From Cohnella xylanilytica (GTDB taxonomy: Bacteria; Bacillota; Bacilli; Paenibacillales; Paenibacillaceae), in contig NZ_JACJVR010000052.1 of NCBI RefSeq assembly GCF_014212175.1, positions 86,339 to 150,338 on the forward strand: a DNA stretch of 64,000 nt, given 5' to 3'. The notes beneath the pieces were generated by a model. It was not told where the DNA came from, ran no database searches, and saw nothing but the letters and a program-made list of their open reading frames with translations. Position numbers and translations under genes: made by a program. Below are positions 58,390-64,000 of this stretch, one piece after another. The stretch's first letter is position 1. Each line of letters begins with the position of its first letter.

Positions 58390-60005
58390 CAAGCGAGCTT
58401 CCCTTCCTTCGCCGCGGCCCGGTATTCCTTCGGGGTAAGTCCGACGTTCCTTTTGAAAATGACGCTGAAATATTGAGGGTCCTCGTACCCGACCCTCTCG
58501 GCGATCTCGTACGACTTGAGCGCGGTGGAGGCCAGAAGCTCTCTCGCCTTCTCGATCCGAAGCCTCGTCAGATGCTCGATGAACGTCTCGCCGGCATATT
58601 GCTTGAACACGGCGCTGAAGTAGTTCACGCTCATGCAGGCGACCTGGGCGGCTTCTTGCAGCGACAGATTCGGATCGGCGTAGCGCTCGCGGATGAAGTC
58701 GGCCGCCAGCTTCGCCTGGGCGTGGGCGTCGGTCCGGCGAAGGCTCTCCATCTCGCGCATGACGCCGATTCCCCATTCCGTCAGCCACAGCTTCATCTCG
58801 TCGAGCGTCTTGATCGACGGCGCGCGCGCGAACGGCCGGCCGGCTTCGAACGCCGCTTCGCCGTAGCCGGTCTCCTCCACGAGGTTCATGACCGAGACGA
58901 GGAACCGCTGGATGGACGCGTAGCCCTTGTCCGCGGACGGCGACTCGCTTTTGAGCCGCTCGATCCATTCCGCCATTCGGGCCGCGTACGCTTCCTCGTT
59001 GCCCGCCTTGAGCGCGGACAGCAGCTTCTTCTCCCAGTCCGCGTAGCAGAGCCGGTTCCGGCCCGAACCGCGCTGCACGTCGTCGATGGCGATGACCCGG
59101 TTGCGGCCGAGGAGGAACCGGTAATCGAGCGCTGTAATCGCTTCCATATAAGAGGAAGCCAATTCCGGAAGCCGATCCTTGACCCGCCCGATACCGAACG
59201 ACACGCGCGTCTTCAAATACTTCTCGATGCTGCGCGCCGCCTGCATCGCCAACGTCTGGGCGGCAACCGAGCACGCGGCCGCTTCGTCCGAGAACAGAAT
59301 CGCGGTCCGCTCGTCCTTCGTCCCGAACACGAGCCCGCCCCGCTCCTTCTCGAATATCTCCTGCGCGATATTGGCGGCCCCGAACCGAAGCAGCTCCCTT
59401 CCCCATTCCCGATCCCCGGCCGCTTCGGGCGGCAGCTCGTCGATATCCATGACGAGGGCGACGTAAGCGGGCCCATCCAATCCGATGCCGAACAGCCGGA
59501 ACTTGCGCCCGATCTCCTCTTCCCCGACGGAAGAGGTCACGAGGCGCTCCAGGAACTTCTCCCGCAGAAGCGGCAAGCTCTCGTTCAGCTGCAGGCGGAT
59601 TCGCGCCAGGTCCTCGCGCCTCTCCCTCTCCTCGTCGAGCTCCCGCCGGAGCCTTCCGAGCAGCTCGGCAAATTCATGGAAGTTGATCGGCTTGAGCAAA
59701 TACTCGTGCACCTTGAGACTGATGGCGCGCTTCGCGTACTCGAAGTCCTCGTAGCCGGTCAGAATGACCGTCTTGACGTCGCGGTGCCTCTCCCCGATCC
59801 GCTTCGTCAGCTCCAGCCCGTCCATGAACGGCATGCAGATGTCGGTGATGATCAGGTCGGGAGGCTCGGCCTCCGCCGCCTCGAGCGCGTCCCGGCCGTT
59901 GGCGAACGCCCCGGCGAGCTCGAAGCCGAGCGACGCCCAATCGGTCTTCGCCAGGATCCCTTCCCGCACCTCGTCCTCGTCGTCGATCAGATAGAGCTTG
60001 TACAT
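58389..60005 (-). CDS. YesN-type response regulator with AraC-family DNA-binding domain
   Basis: This 538-aa regulator starts at an ATG at 60005 following AAGGGGGTCGAACCC. The receiver domain has LYLIDDEDEVREGIL, the phospho-Asp in LIITDICMPFMDGLELT and EYLLKPINFHEF. A central region follows, and a C-terminal AraC domain (NLSLQEAAQVACMSVNYFSA, VFKQYAGETFIEHLTRLRIE, YEIAERVGYEDPQYFSVIFK). It is encoded between rbsB-type and kinase genes and likely controls the rbsABC-type genes upstream in response to the sugar. Confidence 0.95.
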   Translation of the reverse strand: MYKLYLIDDEDEVREGILAKTDWASLGFELAGAFANGRDALEAAEAEPPDLIITDICMPFMDGLELTKRIGERHRDVKTVILTGYEDFEYAKRAISLKVHEYLLKPINFHEFAELLGRLRRELDEERERREDLARIRLQLNESLPLLREKFLERLVTSSVGEEEIGRKFRLFGIGLDGPAYVALVMDIDELPPEAAGDREWGRELLRFGAANIAQEIFEKERGGLVFGTKDERTAILFSDEAAACSVAAQTLAMQAARSIEKYLKTRVSFGIGRVKDRLPELASSYMEAITALDYRFLLGRNRVIAIDDVQRGSGRNRLCYADWEKKLLSALKAGNEEAYAARMAEWIERLKSESPSADKGYASIQRFLVSVMNLVEETGYGEAAFEAGRPFARAPSIKTLDEMKLWLTEWGIGVMREMESLRRTDAHAQAKLAADFIRERYADPNLSLQEAAQVACMSVNYFSAVFKQYAGETFIEHLTRLRIEKARELLASTALKSYEIAERVGYEDPQYFSVIFKRNVGLTPKEYRAAAKEGKLA

Positions 60006-60143
60006 GGGTTCGACCCCCTTCGCCGTCCTGTTCACCAAGAGTGTACCAGAGCCGCTCGGACTCCCGCCAGCGGCAACGATTCCCTTCCCGCGACGCCGCG
60101 AATCGGAGGCAGCCCGGCATAGGCGCCTCCGATTCCGGTTCGC

Positions 60144-61202
60144 TTATTCGTACAGCAGCGGCTTGATCTCCTCGGAGTCGATGTTCGTCTTGTCGTACCA
60201 GTGGAAGCCGGTGTCGATCGTCTTCTCGACCTTCTCGCCCTTATACGCCATGTACGCCGCCTTGACGGCCCAGTAGCCGATGCCGATCGGGTCCTGCGTG
60301 ATCGCTCCCGCCATCGTACCGCTGCGGATGGCATCCATCTGAGCCTTGCCGGAGTCGTAGCCGATGACGACGATTCCCGTCTTCTTCAGCTCCGTCACCG
60401 CATTGACGACGCCGACCGCCGACCCTTCGTTCGATCCGAAAATCCCCTTGAGATCCGGATGCGCCTGAATGATCGCCTTGGCCAGGTCGGTCGACTTCAG
60501 ATGGTCGCCTCCGCCGTATTGAATGTCCACGATCTTGATGTCGGGGTACTTCTCTTCGATCCGCTTCTTGAACCCGTCGCGGCGGTCGACGCCGGTCCGG
60601 CTCGTCTGGTCGTGCACGACCATGGCGATCTCGCCCTTGCCCCCGATCAGCTCCGCCATCTTGTCGGCGGCGAGCGCGGCAGCCTTCAGGTTATCGGTGG
60701 CGGCCGTCGAGACCGGGATGTCGCTGTCGACCCCGGAGTCGAAGCCGACGACCGGAATGTTCGCCGCTTGCGCCTTCTGCAGAAGCGGGATGACGGCCTT
60801 GCTGTCCAGCGCCGCCAGGGCGATCGCCTGCGGCTTCTTGTCGAGAGCCGCCTGCAGCATCTCGATCTGCTTGTCGACCTGGGACTCGGTCTCCGGCCCT
60901 TCGAACGTCACCTCGACGCCGAGCTCCTTCGCGGCCTTCTCGGAGCCCTGCTTCACCGCTTGCCAGAACTGGTGCTGGAATCCCTTGGAGATGACCGGGA
61001 TGTATACCTTGTCCGCAGCCGCGTTCGATCCGGACGGGGACGCGGAGGGCGATGCGGAAGACGAAGCCGGCGGAGAAGAAGCTTCCGGGGAAGAAGACGC
61101 GCCGCCCGCGTTCTTCCCTTCGTTGTTGCCGCCGCACGCGGCCAGCAAGGCGAACATCAGCGCGAGTACGATCGTCATGCCGAGCTTTCGGTTTGTTTTC
61201 AT
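60144..61202 (-). CDS. Sugar ABC transporter substrate-binding lipoprotein, RbsB type
   Basis: This 352-aa lipoprotein has a signal sequence ending in the lipobox LLAAC (Cys23) and a Ser/Pro/Ala-rich linker. The binding domain is typical of the ribose/xylose group (KVYIPVISKGFQHQFWQAVK, GVEVTFEGPETESQVDKQIE, PVVGFDSGVDSDIPVSTAAT, IVVIGYDSGKAQMDAIRSGT, AGAITQDPIGIGYWAVKAAY). The sugar cannot be told from sequence. It is third in the transporter part of the operon, 57 bp after the permease gene. Confidence 0.94.
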   Translation of the reverse strand: MKTNRKLGMTIVLALMFALLAACGGNNEGKNAGGASSSPEASSPPASSSASPSASPSGSNAAADKVYIPVISKGFQHQFWQAVKQGSEKAAKELGVEVTFEGPETESQVDKQIEMLQAALDKKPQAIALAALDSKAVIPLLQKAQAANIPVVGFDSGVDSDIPVSTAATDNLKAAALAADKMAELIGGKGEIAMVVHDQTSRTGVDRRDGFKKRIEEKYPDIKIVDIQYGGGDHLKSTDLAKAIIQAHPDLKGIFGSNEGSAVGVVNAVTELKKTGIVVIGYDSGKAQMDAIRSGTMAGAITQDPIGIGYWAVKAAYMAYKGEKVEKTIDTGFHWYDKTNIDSEEIKPLLYE

Positions 61203-61259
61203 CGATTTTCTCCCCTTAACGTTGGTTATGTGAGCTTCAGGCTTCCGTGCGGCCAGGGA

Positions 61260-62258
61260 TCAGCCCTTGCGGCGGCGCAGAATATCGGTGTACACCGCGA
61301 GCACCACGACCCCGCCGATGATGACGGTCTGCCATTCCTGGGGCACCGACAGAATGCGCAGCCCGTTCGTCAGCACGCTCATGATGAGCGCCCCGATCAC
61401 CGTGCCGAGAATCGAGCCTTTGCCCCCGCTGAGCGACGTGCCGCCGATGACGACGGCCGCGATCGCTTCCAGCTCGTAGCCTTGGCCGAGCGCCGGCTGC
61501 GCCGAATTGAGCCGGGAGGCCATGAGGATGCCGGCCACGCCGCTGAACACGCCGGTGATCGTGTAGATGACGATCTTCCAGAAGCGGACGTTGACGCCCG
61601 ACAGCCGGGTCGCCTCTTCGTTGCTGCCGAGCGCGAAGTTGTAGCGCCCGACGATCGTCTTCGACAGCAGGAGGCTCGCCAGGATCGCCATGCCGAAGAA
61701 GATGAACACCGCGTTCGGAATCGCGAGCCCCGGAACGAGCTTCTCGACGGCCGTGCCCATCGCGATCTGGGCGAAGGCCGGCGTGTCGACGAAGTAGACC
61801 GGCTTCGTGCCGGAGATGACGAGCGACAGCCCCTTCGTGATCATCATGACCGCCAGCGTCGCGATGAACGGCGGAATCTTCATCCGGGACACCGCGAACC
61901 CGCTGGCGGCCCCGCAGAGCGCTCCCGCTCCGATCGCCCCGGCGATGCCGAACGGAATCGGCGCACCGCCGTAAGTGATGATAACGCCGGCGATAACCGA
62001 GCAGAACGTCATGACCGTGCCGACGGCCAGATCGATGCCCCCCGTGATGATGACGAAGGTGGAGCCCAGCGCCAGAATGCCGGTGACCGCCGTCGCGAGC
62101 AGGATGCCGACGATGTTGTCGAACTTGAAGAAGTTCGCCGACGACAGCGAGAACACGACGATAAGCAGGATGAGGCTGGCGAAGGCGAGCAGCTTCTGCG
62201 CGGCCCCGGAGCGCTTCAGGACGGACGGCTTGGAAGACGGCGAGACGGACAATTCCAT
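61260..62258 (-). CDS. Sugar ABC transporter permease, RbsC type
   Basis: This 332-aa permease has about ten helices. Family hallmarks are ALGSTFVIITGGIDLAVGTV, FAVSRMKIPPFIATLAVMMI and ALGSNEEATRLSGVNVRFWK, with VIGGTSLSGGKGSILGTVIG near the end. I chose the ATG at 62258 since AGAGGAG lies 8 bp before it. A GTG at 62267 would place the ribosome-binding site too close. It is 13 bp after the ATPase gene. Confidence 0.95.
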   Translation of the reverse strand: MELSVSPSSKPSVLKRSGAAQKLLAFASLILLIVVFSLSSANFFKFDNIVGILLATAVTGILALGSTFVIITGGIDLAVGTVMTFCSVIAGVIITYGGAPIPFGIAGAIGAGALCGAASGFAVSRMKIPPFIATLAVMMITKGLSLVISGTKPVYFVDTPAFAQIAMGTAVEKLVPGLAIPNAVFIFFGMAILASLLLSKTIVGRYNFALGSNEEATRLSGVNVRFWKIVIYTITGVFSGVAGILMASRLNSAQPALGQGYELEAIAAVVIGGTSLSGGKGSILGTVIGALIMSVLTNGLRILSVPQEWQTVIIGGVVVLAVYTDILRRRKG

Positions 62259-62271
62259 GGTTTTCACTCCT

Positions 62272-63774
62272 CTATGCCCCTCTCTGGGTGGCCAGCTTCA
62301 TGATTTGCTCTTGCGTCGCTTCTTCCCCGTTCAGCTCGCCCGTGATCCGGCCTTCGCACATGACGAGGATGCGATGGCTGAGCCGCAGGATCTCGGGAAG
62401 CTCCGACGAGATCATGACGATCGACTTGCCCTGCGCGGCCAGCTCCTCCAGCAGGGCGTAAATCTCCGCCTTCGCCCCGACGTCGATGCCCCGCGTCGGC
62501 TCGTCGAAGATGAGGATGTCGCAGTCGCGGACGAGCCACTTGCCGATGACGACCTTCTGCTGGTTGCCGCCGGACAGGTTCTTCGCTTCCTGGCGGACGC
62601 CGGGCGTCTTGATTCTAAGCGCCCCGACCTGCTCTTCGGCCGTCTTCTCGATCGCCTTGTCCTTCATCCAGCCGGCCCAGTTGCGGAAGCGCCGGTACGA
62701 GGAGACGGCGATGTTGGCGGCGACGTCCATCTCGAGCAGCAGCCCGTAGCGCTTGCGGTCCTCCGACAGGTAGCCGATCCCGAGCCGGACCGCGTCGTGC
62801 GGGTTCCGGATCCGCGCCTTGCGCTCCCGGACCTTGATCTCGCCGGAATCCGGCCGGTCGGCGCCGAACAGAATCCGCGCCACCTCCGTTCGGCCCGCGC
62901 CCATCAGTCCCGCGATTCCGAGAATCTCGCCCTTCCGAAGGCTGAAGCTGACGTCCTTGACCGCCGTGCCGCGGCTTAAGCCGTTCGCTTCCAGCACGGC
63001 CTCCGTCGGGTGTCGCCCCGCCGCCGCGCGGCTCGCGCTCTGAAGCTCCCGGCCGACCATCATGGAGATGATCCGGTCGATCGGCGTGTCCGCCGTCGGC
63101 ACCGTATCGATGTAGCGCCCGTCGCGCATGACGGTGATCCGGTCGCTGATCGCCTTCAGCTCCTCCATCCGGTGGGAGATGTACACCATGCCCACTCCGT
63201 TCTCCTTGAGCCGGGCGATGACCCGGAACAGCTCCTTGATCTCGGCGTCCGTGAGCGCGGCGGTCGGCTCGTCCATGATGAGCACCTCGGAGTGAAGAGA
63301 CAGCGCTTTCACGATTTCGATCATTTGCTGCATGGCGACCGTCAGATCCTCCACCTTGGCGCGCGGGTCGACCTTCAGGTTGAGCTGCTCCAGCCAATGC
63401 CTTGCCCGTCGTTCGAGCTCCTTGTCGTCGAGCAGAAGCCCCATCCATCTTCGCGGCTCCCGGCCGATGAACAGATTCTGCGCGACGGTCAGGTCCGGAA
63501 TCAGGTTCAGCTCCTGATGAATGATGCCGATGCCGAGCTGCTGGGCCGCCTTCGTATGGGGGATGTCCACCTCCCGGCCCTTGTACCGGATCGTTCCGGC
63601 ATCCTTCCGGTAGACGCCCGTCAATATTTTCATCAAGGTCGACTTGCCCGCCCCGTTCTCGCCGACGAGAGCGTGCACTTCCCCCGCGTTCAGCTCGAAG
63701 CGGCAGTCGGACAGGGCCAGCACGCCCGGGAAGCTCTTCTCGATTCCTTCCATCCGCACCAAGGGCTCGCCCAT
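62272..63774 (-). CDS. Sugar ABC transporter ATP-binding protein, RbsA type
   Basis: This 500-aa protein has two fused ATPase domains. The first has Walker [10 protein letters not shown] near residue 40 and Walker [12 protein letters not shown]. The second has the degenerate Walker [11 protein letters not shown] usual in this family, the signature [15 protein letters not shown] and Walker [14 protein letters not shown] chose the ATG at 63774, which GAGGTGAGAGGA precedes. It is the first gene of the rbsA-rbsC-rbsB-RR-HK-SBP operon. Confidence 0.95.
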   Translation of the reverse strand: MGEPLVRMEGIEKSFPGVLALSDCRFELNAGEVHALVGENGAGKSTLMKILTGVYRKDAGTIRYKGREVDIPHTKAAQQLGIGIIHQELNLIPDLTVAQNLFIGREPRRWMGLLLDDKELERRARHWLEQLNLKVDPRAKVEDLTVAMQQMIEIVKALSLHSEVLIMDEPTAALTDAEIKELFRVIARLKENGVGMVYISHRMEELKAISDRITVMRDGRYIDTVPTADTPIDRIISMMVGRELQSASRAAAGRHPTEAVLEANGLSRGTAVKDVSFSLRKGEILGIAGLMGAGRTEVARILFGADRPDSGEIKVRERKARIRNPHDAVRLGIGYLSEDRKRYGLLLEMDVAANIAVSSYRRFRNWAGWMKDKAIEKTAEEQVGALRIKTPGVRQEAKNLSGGNQQKVVIGKWLVRDCDILIFDEPTRGIDVGAKAEIYALLEELAAQGKSIVMISSELPEILRLSHRILVMCEGRITGELNGEEATQEQIMKLATQRGA

Positions 63775-64000
63775 TCCTCTCACCTCGTTTTCGTTGATCT
63801 GCTCCCATTGTAGGGAACGCCGCGGGCGAAGAGAGTGGAATAATTTCCGGAAAAAATCGATTAATTTACGATAAACGTTGTGCCGCCTATGCAGCCTGCT
63901 CGTTGCTCCTCTTCCCGCTTTCCCGCTGCTCCGATGCAAATCCCCGCCATGCAGCTTGCCCTTCGGGGCGTTGGAAATAGATAAGAAAAACGCCTGACGG
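63775..64000. other. Upstream region of the rbs-type operon and window edge
   Basis: An AT-rich stretch at about 63838-63885 holds the palindrome TTTCCGGAAA (63844-63853) and a short dyad TTTA-CGA-TAAA, likely promoter and operator sequence for the operon. At the right edge, the minus strand reads GTCAGGCGTTTTTCTTATC, which looks like the 3' half of an intrinsic terminator for a gene beyond the window. Confidence 0.4.

Overview
The window reads as chromosomal DNA of a GC-rich, endospore-forming Firmicute, most likely Paenibacillaceae (Cohnella or a high-GC Paenibacillus). The evidence is an alpha/beta-type SASP gene behind a sigma-G-like promoter, a gerA-type germinant receptor operon, GerM, five YheC/YheD-type spore-coat ATP-grasp proteins, and long YesM/YesN two-component systems joined to Lpl-type and Rbs-type sugar ABC transporters. 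The genus is inference from gene content and was not tested by a database search.

Layout. 1-5.7 kb (minus strand): a partial lipoprotein, ispG, clpX, clpP, tig and a YsoA-like repeat protein. 5.9-6.7 kb: tRNA-Gly, a small conserved-looking ORF and a Tyr/Pro/Gly-rich coat-like protein. 6.8-19.1 kb (minus strand): an anaerobic cobalamin operon in the order riboswitch-cbiH60-cbiX-cbiJ-cbiC-cbiD-cbiET-cbiL-cbiF-cbiG-cbiA-nitroreductase. Most of its genes are translationally coupled. It starts from a sigma-A promoter, a B12 riboswitch and an intrinsic terminator, and a 7-copy hairpin repeat array fills its only large intercistronic gap. 19.2-22.1 kb (plus strand): GNAT, tRNA-Arg, SASP, an ion-channel protein, an EamA-type protein and a YihY protein. 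22.1-25.6 kb (minus strand): a Rieske oxygenase, a BMP-type lipoprotein and three small unknown proteins. 25.8-27.7 kb: asnB. 27.8-35.1 kb (minus strand): an lplB-lplC-SBP-yesN-yesM sugar uptake and sensing operon. 35.2-41.4 kb: rdgB and rph, then gerABC in the opposite orientation, then gerM. 41.6-44.7 kb: pgpA, a repeat and structured intergenic segment, a bile-acid-symporter-type transporter and an MBL-fold hydrolase. 45.5-52.3 kb (plus strand): five tandem YheC/YheD ATP-grasp proteins with an embedded GNAT. 52.5-54.8 kb: a HAD phosphatase, a membrane coiled-coil protein and a phosphodiester-glycosidase-domain protein. 54.9-55.4 kb: a 10-copy hairpin array. 55.5-63.8 kb (minus strand): an rbsA-rbsC-rbsB-RR-HK-SBP operon whose last gene is a second, membrane-anchored sugar-binding protein.

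The observations I consider most worth follow-up are: (i) the YheC/YheD cluster, with two domain architectures and an embedded acetyltransferase; (ii) three sequence-unrelated intergenic repeat families that each place a perfect or near-perfect dyad at a 51- or 52-bp period; (iii) a hairpin-dense segment of about 155 nt closed by a 7-bp stem at 42.3-42.5 kb; and (iv) the membrane-anchored binding protein coupled to a histidine kinase. Start codons were re-chosen from visible ribosome-binding sites and overlaps where the longest frame was clearly too long.
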